DNA of 64,000 bases from Ardenticatenales bacterium (GTDB taxonomy: Bacteria; Chloroflexota; Anaerolineae; Promineifilales; Promineifilaceae), in NCBI GenBank assembly GCA_020634515.1, contig JACKBL010000002.1, positions 806,001-870,000 of the forward strand. The letters are read 5' to 3'. The translations under genes and the position numbers were made by a program. Of this stretch, positions 1 to 8,093 are shown one piece after another. Numbering within the stretch: the stretch's first letter is position 1; each line of letters opens with the position of its first letter. The notes below the pieces were generated by a model, which searched no databases, was not told the DNA's origin, and was given only the letters and a program-made list of their open reading frames with translations.

Positions 1-273
1 TGCTTCGACGTACTCTTTGAGGGCGTCTTGCGTGTAGCCAGCATGGTAGAGGTCGGGGTAGGCGGAAATGCCGGCAACCAACGTATGTGCGGCGTGGCGT
101 GTTTGCTGTAACAAGGTCTGCGCGTGGTCCCATTCCTCGCGGTGGATGGCGCGAATGGTGCGGGAGCAAAGGCTTACCAATTCCCGCGACTGCTGGTAGG
201 CGGTGTCCCGCGCGGCGGAAACGGCTTCCATCTGTTGACGAATGCGGTCGGCAATCAGGTCGAGATTGTCCAA
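1..273 (-). CDS. Translin-like helical protein, N-terminal part
   Basis: The gene runs off the left edge, so only the first 91 codons are visible. I place the start at a TTG (271-273) because GAGGAG stands 9 nt upstream and no in-frame ATG is nearby. The visible protein is all-helical and charged, with a run of Arg/Gln/Glu residues (ADRIRQQMEAVSAARDTAYQQSREL) and later CSRTIRAIHREEWDHAQTLL. This resembles bacterial translin-superfamily proteins, which are putative nucleic-acid binders often mislabelled haloacid dehalogenase in Chloroflexi. That assignment is from memory of the family and is moderate at best. A dispersed CTTCCCGGAAG hairpin lies directly upstream of the ribosome binding site. 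Confidence 0.5.
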   Translation of the reverse strand, partial: MDNLDLIADRIRQQMEAVSAARDTAYQQSRELVSLCSRTIRAIHREEWDHAQTLLQQTRHAAHTLVAGISAYPDLYHAGYTQDALKEYVEA

Positions 274-297
274 GCAAGACTCTCCTCTGTAAATAAT

Positions 298-350
298 CTT
301 CCCGGAAGCTTCGTCACGGATGATGGTCCTGGGGTGCAGCTTCCGGGAAG
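298..350 (-). repeat. Leader hairpin repeat, copy A
   Basis: An 11-bp perfect inverted repeat (CTTCCCGGAAG / CTTCCGGGAAG) encloses about 31 nt with the conserved core CATCATCCGTGAC when read on the minus strand. It lies about 25 nt upstream of the TTG start of the translin-like gene. Four relatives are at 1560-1612, 49037-49068, 62299-62351 and 62408-62460. Confidence 0.85.
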
Positions 351-366
351 ATCGCCAGTTTGCGGG

Positions 367-714
367 CTATTCATTCCCCTGGTTGGGCGGCGAGAAGCTG
401 AAAAGTTCGTCGGCAAGGGTGCGCGGGAAGCGGATTTCACCAAATTGCCGCTCGAAGTTCGCCAGGTTTTGCCCGAGGGCGCGCCAGAGCAACTTGGCGT
501 GCATGGGGGACATGATCACACGCGCCTGCACGAGGCCTTTGGGTGTGCGCGGCAGGATTTGCGCGAAATCGATGACCATTTCCGCCGGCGTATGGCTGAT
601 GAAGGCGATGTTGGCGTAAACAGCCTTCAGGTCTTGTGGCACATCAATGGTGATGCGATTGGGGCCGGGGGGGACGTCCGGCGTTGGCGTTGAGGTCGGT
701 TCTGGATTGCTCAT
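367..714 (-). CDS. DUF3467 family protein
   Basis: A 115-residue protein starting MSNPEP. The ATG at 714 is preferred to the upstream codon at 750 because AGGAA precedes it. After a Pro/Thr-rich N-terminus of about 20 residues, the body (VYANIAFISHTPAEMVIDFAQ, then VQARVIMSPMHAKLLWRAL) carries the signature of DUF3467, a small widespread family of unknown function. The family knowledge covers sequence only; no reaction is known. It is followed downstream by the translin-like gene in the same orientation, with a repeat hairpin between them, so the two may be cotranscribed. The fold assignment is fairly secure, the role is unknown. Confidence 0.75.
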   Translation of the reverse strand: MSNPEPTSTPTPDVPPGPNRITIDVPQDLKAVYANIAFISHTPAEMVIDFAQILPRTPKGLVQARVIMSPMHAKLLWRALGQNLANFERQFGEIRFPRTLADELFSFSPPNQGNE

Positions 715-1019
715 GAGTGGTTCCTGGGTAGAGGCGGGACGCGCATTCAAGAATGCGCGTCGTACCTGGATTATTACGGCCGAGGTGCGGCGCGATTATC
801 AAAAACATGTGCCGCACCAGGATTAAGATACCTCAGTTTACCGGTTTCGTCATGTGCGACCGAAGCACAGGGCGGGGAAGCGCGTGGACGAACACGGTTT
901 GACGACAGGCGAGGCATAGTTGTGACGGTTGAGGCGGGATGGCCTCTCATGTTACAATGTGGGGGAGTATCTCCGCCGCATCCGGCGGAGGAATAGTGCC
1001 GCAGTGGAGAATATGAACC
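715..1019. other. Intergenic region between divergent genes
   Basis: About 305 bp without a gene. It contains a hairpin with arms GGTGCGGC/GCCGCACC (782-818), a short hairpin near 740-757 and a perfect 8-bp hairpin CTCCGCCG/CGGCGGAG (971-990) just upstream of the archease start. None has a following T-run. The promoters of both flanking genes must lie here, but I cannot pick convincing -35/-10 boxes. Confidence 0.5.
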
Positions 1020-1457
1020 ATGTTGCCAGTGAAGAATGGTTTGCCAACACCCCCGCCTTACACGGTTGTGGAGCATACGGCGGATTGGGCGCTGCGGGTG
1101 TGGGGGGCGGATTGGGCGGCGTTGTTGTGCCATGCGGCTGCCGGCATGTCTAGCCTGATGACGCCCGATGTAGAAGCGATTCCCTTGACGGAGACGAGGC
1201 AGATCACGCTCTCCGCCTTTGACGCGGAAACGTTGTTGGTGGATTGGCTGAGCGAACTGGCCTATTGGGCGGAGACGGAAATGCTCGTCTTCACCCGCTA
1301 CGAGATTGAAGAGGCCACGCCCCGCTTGCTGCGCGCCACGGTGCGCGGCGGGCGGGTGACGGAACTACTGAAGCATATTAAGGCGGTGACGTATCATGAT
1401 TTGGAGATTGTGCCGGCAAATGCCGGCATCGAAGCCACCATCGTGTTTGACGTGTAA
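1020..1457 (+). CDS. Archease (RtcB activator)
   Basis: A 145-residue protein with the archease hallmark near the N-terminus (EHTADWALRVWGADW, residues about 18-32), the central acidic WLSELAYWAETEM and a C-terminal strand ending IVFDV. Archease is the protein cofactor that speeds guanylylation of the RNA ligase RtcB and allows multiple turnover. Its metal-binding acidic residues include the Asp in HTAD and the terminal Asp. The next gene is rtcB in the same direction, the standard arrangement, which supports the call strongly. GGAGA stands 9 nt before the ATG at 1020. An ATG at 1013 is out of frame. Two TGCCGGCA motifs occur near its end. Confidence 0.92.
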   Translation: MLPVKNGLPTPPPYTVVEHTADWALRVWGADWAALLCHAAAGMSSLMTPDVEAIPLTETRQITLSAFDAETLLVDWLSELAYWAETEMLVFTRYEIEEATPRLLRATVRGGRVTELLKHIKAVTYHDLEIVPANAGIEATIVFDV

Positions 1458-1559
1458 AAACAAGCAACAGTCAACGAAAAACTCTCTGGCCACTATCCAC
1501 TGACCACTCTTTCACAGGAGACTTCATGCGCCACGGCACACCACCATAAATGACAATAT

Positions 1560-1612
1560 CTTCCCGGAAGCTGCTCCCCAGGGCCATCATCCACGACGAA
1601 GCTTCCGGGAAG
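1560..1612 (+). repeat. Leader hairpin repeat, copy B
   Basis: The same 53-nt element as copy A, with identical 11-bp arms and core CATCATCCACGAC. It sits 36 nt upstream of the rtcB ATG. The preceding ~45 nt (GCGCCACGGCACACCACCAT, then AATGACAATAT) also match the segment before copy E at 62370-62407, so the repeat unit is really about 100 bp long. Confidence 0.85.
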
Positions 1613-1647
1613 ATTATTCTCGAAGATTATTTTCGAAGGAGGTTAGC

Positions 1648-3099
1648 ATGGTTAGTCCCAGTGATTTCAAACGCATCACCCCGTACATTTACGAAATTGC
1701 GCAAACCTATCGCGGTGACATGCGCGTGCCGGCACGATTCTATGCCGACGCCGTTCTTCTGGAAGAAACCCTCGGCGACAAAAGCCTCACCCAGCTCGTA
1801 AACACCGCCACCCTCCCCGGCATCGTCAAACACGCCCTGGCCATGCCCGACATCCACCAGGGCTACGGCTTCCCTATCGGCGGTGTCATCGCCACCCGCC
1901 TGCCCGATGGCGTCATCTCCCCCGGCGGCGTCGGGTATGACATTAACTGCGGCGTGCGTTTGTTGGGGACGCAGTTGATGCAGGAGGAGGTCGCGCCCTA
2001 TCTGGAGAACCTGGCTTCGGCGCTGTACGCCAACTGCCCCAGCGGCGTGGGCACGAAGGGGCATGTGCGCCTGACCACCGCCGAACTAGACCGGCTGCTG
2101 GAGCAGGGGGGACAGTGGGCACTGAAGAACGGGTATGCGACGTCGGCTGACCTGGAGCGCACGGAAGAAAGGGGGCGATTGGCCGGCGCAGATGCCGGCA
2201 AAGTCAGCGCCCGCGCCAAAGATCGAGGAAAACCGCAAATTGGCACGCTCGGGGCCGGCAACCACTTCATCGAAGTAGACGTCGTGGACGAAATCTACCA
2301 CGAGGAAGGCGCGCGGCGCATGGGCCTGCGTCCGGGGCAAGTAGTGGTGCAAATCCACTGCGGTTCGCGCGGCCTGGGGCACCAGGTATGCAGCGACTAC
2401 GTGCGCCTGTTCCAGCAGAGCGTGCAGCGGTACGGCATCAAACTGCCCGACCGCGAACTGGTATGCGCCCCCCTGAGCAGCCCGGAAGGGCAGGATTACT
2501 TCGCGGCCATGAACGCCGCCGCCAACTACGCCTTCGTCAATCGCCAGGTTCTCACGTTTTACATCCGCCGCAGCTTTGAGCAGGTGCTGGCGGGCAATGT
2601 GCCCAATCATTCCGTTTACCAGATATATGACATTGCGCACAACATGGCTAAAATTGAGACGCACGAGATTGATGGTCAGCGGATGAAGGTGTGCGTTCAT
2701 CGCAAAGGGGCGACGCGGGCGTTTGGTCCGGGGTCGCCGGAACTGCCCGACGTGTACCGCGACATCGGCCAGCCGGTGCTGGTTCCCGGCTCCATGGGCA
2801 CGGCCAGTTGGGTGCTGTTGGGCACGGAAGGCTCCATGGCGCAAACGTTTGGCTCCACCTGCCACGGCGCGGGCCGTACCATGAGCCGCTCGCAGGCGAA
2901 ACGGATGGTGCGTGGCAGTGAATTGCGGCAGGAGATGGAAGAGGGTGGTATCCAGGTGCGTGCCGGCAGTATGGCCGGACTGGCCGAAGAAGCGCCGATG
3001 GCTTACAAGGATGTGGATCGCGTGGTGGAGGTGGTCCACGGTGCCGGCATTGCCCACAAAGTCGCCCGTATCGTCCCGCTGGCCGTGATCAAAGGGTAG
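1648..3099 (+). CDS. rtcB: RNA-splicing ligase RtcB
   Basis: A 483-residue RtcB. It joins 2',3'-cyclic-phosphate (or 3'-phosphate) and 5'-OH RNA ends using GTP and Mn2+. Visible motifs in order are GVGYDINCGVRLL (metal-binding Cys), GTLGAGNHFIEV, HCGSRGLGHQV, HNMAKIE, VHRKGATRAFGPG and QTFGSTCHGAGRTMSR, which holds the histidine guanylylated in the family. Length is normal and no catalytic segment is missing. The start ATG has a strong AAGGAGG 5 nt upstream. It follows archease with a 190-bp gap holding a dispersed hairpin repeat, so the hairpin could affect its expression. In bacteria the pair is usually linked to RNA repair after stress or toxin cleavage. Confidence 0.96.
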   Translation: MVSPSDFKRITPYIYEIAQTYRGDMRVPARFYADAVLLEETLGDKSLTQLVNTATLPGIVKHALAMPDIHQGYGFPIGGVIATRLPDGVISPGGVGYDINCGVRLLGTQLMQEEVAPYLENLASALYANCPSGVGTKGHVRLTTAELDRLLEQGGQWALKNGYATSADLERTEERGRLAGADAGKVSARAKDRGKPQIGTLGAGNHFIEVDVVDEIYHEEGARRMGLRPGQVVVQIHCGSRGLGHQVCSDYVRLFQQSVQRYGIKLPDRELVCAPLSSPEGQDYFAAMNAAANYAFVNRQVLTFYIRRSFEQVLAGNVPNHSVYQIYDIAHNMAKIETHEIDGQRMKVCVHRKGATRAFGPGSPELPDVYRDIGQPVLVPGSMGTASWVLLGTEGSMAQTFGSTCHGAGRTMSRSQAKRMVRGSELRQEMEEGGIQVRAGSMAGLAEEAPMAYKDVDRVVEVVHGAGIAHKVARIVPLAVIKG

Positions 3100-3122
3100 G
3101 GAGGGGTGAGTGGCGGGTTTGC

Positions 3123-3182
3123 TTGCAGGCTCGTAAACTTGCAAACCCGCAGACTCGCAAACCCGCAGACTCGCAAACTTGC
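3123..3182. repeat. Short direct repeats before comEA
   Basis: Near-identical blocks reading CGCAGACTCGCAAAC and related TCGTAAACTTGCAAAC variants are repeated in tandem between rtcB and the ComEA-like gene. They look like a simple repeat expansion; no function can be read. Confidence 0.6.
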
Positions 3183-3194
3183 AACAGGAAGGAC

Positions 3195-3821
3195 ATGAAG
3201 CTCGATAAGTACAATCTGATGTATCTGGTGGTGGGGTTTTGTGCCGGCATTGTTCTCGGCGTGGCGGGGATCGTCTTATCAGGACGGTCCGCGCCCGCGC
3301 CCATCGTCATTGAAGCGCCCGACCCCACGCCCCTGCCCACGCCGGAGCCGCCCCCCGCGCCCGTTTCCGTGTTTGTCAACGGTGCGGTGAACAGTCCAGG
3401 GGTGTATGAAATGCCGGCAGCCAGCAAAATCGGCGACGCCATCAACCAGGCCGGGGGCTTCACCGCCGAAGCGGACGCCGACCTGATCAACCTGGCGCAG
3501 CCGCTGCTGGATGGGATGCAAATCCGCGTTCCCACGGTGGCGGAACGGAGCGCCCAGGCCGCGCCCCCCGTCGTCATCGAACCGCAAACGTCCGCGGACA
3601 CAGGTGTCGGCGCGGACAGCGGCGGCCTGGTGAACATCAACACGGCCGATCAGGCACTGCTGGAAACCCTCCCCGGTGTGGGTCCCACCACGGCGGCCAA
3701 TATCATTGCCTACCGCGACGCCAATGGTCCCTTCGCGGCTATCGAGTCCCTGCTGGACGTGCCCGGCATTGGTCCTTCCAAGTTCGACGAGGTTAAAGCC
3801 TTGATCACGGTGGGTGAATAA
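3195..3821 (+). CDS. comEA: ComEA-like DNA-binding protein (SLBB + HhH)
   Basis: A 208-residue membrane-anchored protein. The start is placed at the ATG at 3195 (AGGAAGG upstream), because the longer frame from 3123 reads through a simple repeat. Order: one N-terminal TM helix (residues about 8-30), a Pro-rich spacer, an SLBB-type domain (VSVFVNGAVNSPGVYEMP), a Pro/Ala linker, and two helix-hairpin-helix motifs (LVNINTADQALLETLPGVGP and LLDVPGIGPSKFDEV). ComEA binds incoming double-stranded DNA on the outer face of the membrane during transformation. No ComEC lies in this window, so competence itself is not shown. A glycosyltransferase follows 8 nt after its stop. Confidence 0.85.
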   Translation: MKLDKYNLMYLVVGFCAGIVLGVAGIVLSGRSAPAPIVIEAPDPTPLPTPEPPPAPVSVFVNGAVNSPGVYEMPAASKIGDAINQAGGFTAEADADLINLAQPLLDGMQIRVPTVAERSAQAAPPVVIEPQTSADTGVGADSGGLVNINTADQALLETLPGVGPTTAANIIAYRDANGPFAAIESLLDVPGIGPSKFDEVKALITVGE

Positions 3822-3829
3822 CGCGCTAG

Positions 3830-4963
3830 ATGCCCCGCGATAATTATCTCACCAGTGCGGCGGCGTTGGTTGCCGGCATTCCCTTTCGCCTCTTCGCCCG
3901 CCGCGCATTCCCGCCGCCGCGCAAAATCCTCATCCTGAAGCCCTGTTGCCTCAGCCAGGTCATGCTGGCGACCCCTCTGCTGGCCGCCCTGAGCAACGCC
4001 TACCCCAAAGCCCAGATCGACTGGGCCGTTTGCGAATCGGCGCGCGCGGCGGTGGCTACCAATCCCCGCGTGAGCGAACTGATCGACAGCGGGCGCGTAG
4101 GGTTGGCGCAGGGGCGCTGGCAGGACGTGTCCGCCCTGATTGCCCGGCTGCGCCAGGAGCAATACGACACTTGCTTTATCCCCAGCCGTTCCGCCCTGCT
4201 TTCATACATTGCCTGGCGCGCCCACATTCCGCGGCGTGTGGGACTGGACAACGTCGGGCGTGGTTTCGCGCACACGCTGCCCGTGCGTGTGCCGCAGGAG
4301 CCGGCGCACGAAGCGGAGCATTACCTGAAACTGGCGGCGGTGGTGGGCATTGCGGAACAGCCGCCCATGGAATTCTTTCCCCGTGACACGGACCGGGCGC
4401 GCACCACGGAGCGGTTGGTGGAGGAACTGGACTGGCTGGGGGATAGGCCGCTGGTGATGTTGCATCCGGGCGGGGGGCAAAATCCGGTGCGCGTTGATTT
4501 GCGGAGGCAGTGGCCGATGGAGCGGTTCGCTTTGCTGGGCAATTACCTGGCGCGGCAGCATGGGGCGCTGGTGCTGTTGGTGGGTGGGGAGATGGATCGG
4601 GAACGGGCAGAGGCTGCGTTGGGTTTGATGTCTGTGCGCGCCTTCAATTTTGCCGGCACGCTCACCCTGGGGGAACTGGGTGCACTTGCCGAAATCGCCG
4701 ACCTCTACGTCGGCAACGATACCGGCCCCACGCACGTCGCCGCCGCCGCCGGCTGCCCCACCCTCGCCATTTTTGGCCCCACCGATCCTCTCATCTCTCG
4801 CCCCTTTGTCCCCCCGGAGCGGTTAGCGACCGTCGCCTGCCCGCCGCGCGACCCCTTCACCTGGGATGATTGCGTGTCCGTTGCCGAAGTCAGCGCCGCC
4901 GCCGACCGTCTGCTGGCGGCGCGCATAACGAAAAACCCGGATTCTGGGCTGGAGGAGAAGTAA
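3830..4963 (+). CDS. Glycosyltransferase family 9 (heptosyltransferase-like)
   Basis: A 377-residue GT-B fold enzyme. The N-terminal half begins ILILKPCCLSQVMLATPLL, the degenerate acceptor domain typical of family 9. The C-terminal half has the nucleotide-sugar site VMLHPGGGQNPVR and NDTGPTHVAAAAGCPTLAIFGPTDP (residues about 300-324). Family 9 enzymes transfer heptose from ADP-heptose to lipopolysaccharide core, but in organisms without LPS the acceptor is often another surface glycan, so I give no substrate. The ATG is 8 nt after comEA, suggesting one transcript. A hairpin with ACCCGG/CCGGGT arms follows the stop. Confidence 0.88.
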   Translation: MPRDNYLTSAAALVAGIPFRLFARRAFPPPRKILILKPCCLSQVMLATPLLAALSNAYPKAQIDWAVCESARAAVATNPRVSELIDSGRVGLAQGRWQDVSALIARLRQEQYDTCFIPSRSALLSYIAWRAHIPRRVGLDNVGRGFAHTLPVRVPQEPAHEAEHYLKLAAVVGIAEQPPMEFFPRDTDRARTTERLVEELDWLGDRPLVMLHPGGGQNPVRVDLRRQWPMERFALLGNYLARQHGALVLLVGGEMDRERAEAALGLMSVRAFNFAGTLTLGELGALAEIADLYVGNDTGPTHVAAAAGCPTLAIFGPTDPLISRPFVPPERLATVACPPRDPFTWDDCVSVAEVSAAADRLLAARITKNPDSGLEEK

Positions 4964-5010
4964 CCGCCGGGAGAAACCGGGTCTTTGTGAAAAATCCGGT
5001 TTCTGGGTGC
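4932..5010. repeat. AAACCCGGATT/AATCCGGTTT dispersed repeat
   Basis: Alternating AAAACCCGG and CCGGTTTCTGG segments overlap the end of the glycosyltransferase gene and the convergent gap. The same kind of repeat occurs at 17796-17866 and 58826-58945. It may serve as a bidirectional terminator here. Confidence 0.55.
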
Positions 5011-5012
5011 TG

Positions 5013-6842
5013 TCAGGTCATCTCCTGAAAGTGCGCCATTAGTTCCGGTAAATTGATCTGGCTCACGGTCAGGCGCACGACCGCGTTCAACGGCGGAACG
5101 CGGCGCAAATACCCTTGATACTCCCACGCCAACTCCGGGATAAGCACGGTGCTGCGCGCCCCGTTTTTCTCCACCACCACGCCCTCCCCCTCCCAATCGG
5201 GATGCTGCATCAGGTAGACGAGTGTCCAATGTTGGTTGGACAGCCGTTCCACCTGGCGCACGCTGCCGCCGACCGCCTCCGCCGCGCCCACGCGCTTCAT
5301 CAGGGCAGCCATGTCCAGCACCGATTCCTGGCGCAAGTAGGCGCGCAACTGCTGGTGAACGACCAGGTCCAGGTAGCGGCGCAGTGGGCTGGTGGCCTGC
5401 ACATAGGCGGCCAGACCCAAACCCGCGTGTGGGGCGGGCGCGCTTTGCCGTTGGCTGCGCCGCATTCCCCGCCGCAGCGCGAACATGCCGGCCATGCCGT
5501 CCAGTTGCGCCACTTCCGCGGGCGCGTCCTGCGTGCTGTAGGGGAGGGGGATTTCCCGCTCCTGCGCGAATTGGGCCACGGCCACGCCCACCATGAGCAT
5601 CGCCTCGCGCACCATTTCCCGGCTGCGCAGCGTGGGCAGCGGCTTGATCACCACCTGTCCGTCCTCCACGCGCACCTTCACTTCCGGCAAATCAATCTCA
5701 ATGGCTCCCGTCGCCAGTCGCTGCTGCTGGAAACGGGTGGCAAGCTGCCCCAGCGTGGCGAAGGGTGCTTCGTCCATGCGCCGGTCGATTTCCTCATACG
5801 AGGCGCGGGTCACGCGCACCCAACTGGGGTAGATTTCCAGGTGGGCGATCTGGCCGTCGGCGTCGAAGTCCAGGCCGAATGAGAGTGCGGGAGAGATGGG
5901 AGCCAGGCCGAGGCCGAGCTGAGCGGTGGCGGCGGGGGGGAGCATGGCGATGGTCCCTTCCGGCAGGTAGAGGTTGGCTCCGCGTTCCTGAGCGGCGGTG
6001 TCGGCGGCGCTGCCTGGGGGGACGAGTGCGGCGGCGTCGGCGATATGCACCCAGAGGCGATTGCCTTCCAGGCTGAGGGCGTCGTCGGGGTCGGTGCTGC
6101 CGGCATCGTCTACGGCAAAAGCATCCAGATGGGTGAGATCGCGGCGGGATTCGTCGGGTAATGCCGGCAGCGGCGCGTTGGCCGAAGTCAGAGGCAACTG
6201 GAATCGGCGCGGATACGGGTTAACCGCCGCATCCCAGTACCCCACACGCAGCAGCAGCGCGTGGGCGTTCTCCCGCGTCTCCGCGTTGCCTAAATCGCGC
6301 AGCACGCGGCTTTGGTCCCGCTGTTCCAGTGCCAGTTCCACCACATCTTGCAAGTACCGTTCATCCTCCGCCGCCATCCGATTCTCGTTGACGCGGGCGA
6401 CAAACGCTTCCCAGGCTGCCTTTTCCGCCGCTTTTACTTCCCGCTGCGCCTGCGTCGCCGCTACCTCCGCCGCCGTGCAGGCCTGCACTTCGTCCGGCGC
6501 GCCGCGAAAATAGAGGCCATCATCTACCAGTTCCCACGTGGCCCAGGCGGTGATGGGCGTGAATTCGCCAAAGATAAGTTCGGCCAGTTCTTCCAGGTTC
6601 GTGCTTTCGCCGCTGAGGAGTTCCCAGGCGGTGCGGACTTCGCCGCGCGGGGCGGGGGGAAGGCGGAGGCTGGCGAGGGGGCCAGGGTGCAGTAGGGTGA
6701 TGTCTTTGGGGCGGACGCTGATGGTTTCGCCGCTGTCGAGGAGGATGTCGAGTTTTTTGCCGGCATGTCGCACGAGGGCCGGGCGATTTTTATAGAGGAT
6801 GAGGCTGTTTTCGGGGATGTTGGGGGGGGAAGATGCCGGCAT
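5013..6842 (-). CDS. RNB-domain exoribonuclease (RNase II/R family)
   Basis: A 609-residue protein whose centre is the RNB catalytic domain: DAFAVDDAGSTDPDDALSLEG (residues about 238-258) supplies the clustered aspartates that bind Mg2+, followed by LWVHIADAAALVPPGS. The later segment (GLGLAAYVQATSPLRRYLDLVVHQQL) is also typical. The N-terminal region (about 220 residues) is shorter and more divergent than in RNase R, like the stand-alone RNB proteins of cyanobacteria and Chloroflexi. RNB enzymes degrade RNA 3' to 5'. I chose the ATG at 6842 over a TTG at 6881; that ATG lies inside a TGCCGGCA palindrome. It is convergent with the upstream glycosyltransferase. Confidence 0.9.
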   Translation of the reverse strand: MPASSPPNIPENSLILYKNRPALVRHAGKKLDILLDSGETISVRPKDITLLHPGPLASLRLPPAPRGEVRTAWELLSGESTNLEELAELIFGEFTPITAWATWELVDDGLYFRGAPDEVQACTAAEVAATQAQREVKAAEKAAWEAFVARVNENRMAAEDERYLQDVVELALEQRDQSRVLRDLGNAETRENAHALLLRVGYWDAAVNPYPRRFQLPLTSANAPLPALPDESRRDLTHLDAFAVDDAGSTDPDDALSLEGNRLWVHIADAAALVPPGSAADTAAQERGANLYLPEGTIAMLPPAATAQLGLGLAPISPALSFGLDFDADGQIAHLEIYPSWVRVTRASYEEIDRRMDEAPFATLGQLATRFQQQRLATGAIEIDLPEVKVRVEDGQVVIKPLPTLRSREMVREAMLMVGVAVAQFAQEREIPLPYSTQDAPAEVAQLDGMAGMFALRRGMRRSQRQSAPAPHAGLGLAAYVQATSPLRRYLDLVVHQQLRAYLRQESVLDMAALMKRVGAAEAVGGSVRQVERLSNQHWTLVYLMQHPDWEGEGVVVEKNGARSTVLIPELAWEYQGYLRRVPPLNAVVRLTVSQINLPELMAHFQEMT

Positions 6843-6973
6843 AAGCAAAGATACTCCAATCAAAACAGAACCGAGAGGCAAGTAAGACTATTGATACCCC
6901 AATCGGGGAATGCCGGCAACCACGCCGCGCACGTTAACTCACCGATCCTGCGAAAATTTCGTGCCGCGTCATC

Positions 6974-7002
6974 TTGACATCTTTCTGCGCATCTGGTAAG
7001 AT
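6974..7002 (+). promoter_or_regulatory. Sigma-70-type promoter of tRNA-Asp
   Basis: A perfect -35 box TTGACA (6974-6979) and a -10 box TAAGAT (6997-7002) are separated by 17 bp, and the tRNA begins 13 nt downstream. Confidence 0.85.
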
Positions 7003-7014
7003 TCCGTTCGCTCT

Positions 7015-7087
7015 GGGGGCGTGGTGTAGTGGTTAACACGCCGGCCTGTCAAGCCGGAGATCGCGGGTTCGATCCCCGTCGCTCCCG
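7015..7087 (+). tRNA. tRNA-Asp (GTC)
   Basis: A cloverleaf can be folded by hand. The acceptor arm pairs GGGGGCG with CGCTCCC (one G-U), the anticodon loop reads CTGTCAA with anticodon GTC, and the T arm contains GGGTTCGATCCCC. CCA is not encoded. A consensus promoter lies upstream and a strong terminator downstream. The AT-rich island begins immediately after this gene, consistent with the frequent use of tRNA 3' ends as integration points, but I found no second copy of the tRNA 3' end at the other border. Confidence 0.96.
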
Positions 7088-7098
7088 CTCTGGGCACA

Positions 7099-7137
7099 GG
7101 AGGTACAAGCGGCATCGTTTGTACCTCCTTTTGTTTC
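7099..7137 (+). terminator. Intrinsic terminator after tRNA-Asp
   Basis: Perfect 10-bp stem GGAGGTACAA/TTGTACCTCC with a 10-nt loop followed by TTTTGTTTC. Confidence 0.92.
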
Positions 7138-7166
7138 TTACTTGTGACTATACAGGTCATCTGCCC

Positions 7167-7246
7167 AGATTGGACCAATTTACTCTGGTTGAATCTTATT
7201 GATGTCTACAAAATTGGTCCAATCTCTCGGAGACGTGAATAGTTAC
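7167..7246. repeat. AGATTGG...CCAATCT dispersed repeat
   Basis: AGATTGGACCAATTT and AAATTGGTCCAATCT form inverted arms about 30 nt apart, followed by CTCGGAGACGTGAATAGTTAC. The same arrangement (CCAATCTC, AGAG, GTAGTTAC) recurs at 54965-55000, 58970-59032 and 60771-60828. Confidence 0.7.
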
Positions 7247-7500
7247 TCTAACTTTATCTTTTCAACCAATTCGCTGGGAGCCATACCAGCACTGTCTAGC
7301 ACAACTGCATAATCACCATGTCGGGCAATGGCAATCACCGTATCATCATAAATGAACACTCGGTCTACGTTTTTCGCCAGTAATTGTTTTCGAGCTTCCT
7401 CTGGATTTTCTACTTGCGTACAAGCTTCCCAATAATCTGAAAAATTCTTCAGTAGATCTGCCGCTTCTATTGTGGCTGCATCTGTGTCATCCCATACCCA
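7243..7500 (-). pseudogene. Serine recombinase remnant, C-terminal end
   Basis: An open frame of about 85 codons without its own start. It reads WVWDDTDAATIEAADLLKNF, then FSDYWEACTQVENPEEARKQ, LLAKNVDRVFIYDDTVIAIA and RHGDYAVVLDSAG. This is the pattern of the C-terminal tail of large serine recombinases, where a helical segment is followed by a strand-rich stretch with RVFIYDD and HGD(F/Y)-VVLD. The catalytic resolvase domain is absent. Immediately upstream, at about 7500-7505, the frame is interrupted by another truncated gene, so this is a deletion or recombination scar rather than a working enzyme. The assignment rests on recalled family pattern. Confidence 0.55.
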
Positions 7501-7688
7501 CCGTTGTAGCAGAACTGGCCGCGAAAACGAATGTCCAGGCGAGTATATTTCCCGGCATAGTTTTCCGCCGCAAATTCCTCGATTCGTTGGGTCACTTCCC
7601 GCTTTATATTTCCGGGAATTTTCTTTCCGCCAGAGCCTGGATCAAACATCCATCTTTTTGGGCCATAATGTTTCCCCTTTGCCTCCAT
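7467..7688 (-). pseudogene. Truncated conserved hypothetical protein
   Basis: The frame contains KHYGPKRWMFDPGSGGKKIP and RIEEFAAENYAGKYTRLDIRF followed by RGQFCY. I recall a small conserved family of unknown function that continues after GQFCYIDAYTEP. Here the homology stops right after FCY and the reading frame runs into the serine recombinase remnant in another frame, so the gene has lost its 3' half. An ATG at 7688 begins MEAKGKHYGPK. Function is unknown. Confidence 0.45.
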
Positions 7689-7875
7689 TTGAATCGTTCT
7701 TGATCGGATCATAAAAGACTTCATCTAGTCGCGAAAAATATTGCTTTCCCTGTTGATTGGCCATCCCAAACTGGTCGCGGGGGATAGGTGTTTGTTCCAA
7801 ACCGGTTTTTTCTGAAATAATAAGGCGAGGTAACAACGTCCGTTCGCTTTCGAAAAGAACGGCGCTACTTTAGGC

Positions 7876-7983
7876 ACATAACGCCTGCGTAACCTGCCGC
7901 GAGGGATTAGCCAACACCTTCGCCGTTCACCAAATAGTTCCAAAAAAGATCGATCTCGCGGTCAGGTTGACGTAATGTTAGAC
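7876..7983 (-). repeat. attC-like integron recombination site 1
   Basis: On the minus strand a 108-nt imperfect palindrome starts with GTCTAAC (matches the attC R'' consensus RYYYAAC) and ends with GCGTTATGT (R'-like GTT core, not a perfect GTTRRRY). Internal arms AACCTGACCGCGAG (7955-7968) and CTCGCGGCAGGTT (7891-7903) pair over 13 bp with one unpaired A, the asymmetry expected of attC L''/L' boxes. It lies downstream of the minus-strand cassette genes, as an attC should. Confidence 0.6.
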
Positions 7984-8002
7984 GGCTGGCAAGATTGACA
8001 AA

Positions 8003-8046
8003 CCCAACACAGAAAGCCTATGAAGTAATAGGCTTTCTGTGTTGGG
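8003..8046 (-). terminator. Perfect 19-bp hairpin after cassette genes
   Basis: CCCAACACAGAAAGCCTAT and its exact complement flank the 6-nt loop GAAGTA. It lies 48 nt downstream of the small zinc protein stop and just before the attC-like site. It lacks a clear T-run, so termination may be Rho-like or the hairpin may stabilise the mRNA end. Confidence 0.7.
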
Positions 8047-8093
8047 CAATATGTAAATTACGGATTACAGGGTTAGCGAAAACTTATAGGTCG

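Noticed and set aside
7099..7130. CRISPR-like repeat after the tRNA
   Set aside because: It is a single hairpin with T-run, i.e. a terminator. No spaced direct repeats of 25-40 nt were seen anywhere in the window.
7725..7943. A 72-codon minus-strand gene at the island end
   Set aside because: It covers the attC-like palindrome and lacks a ribosome binding site or recognisable sequence; it is better read as the recombination site.
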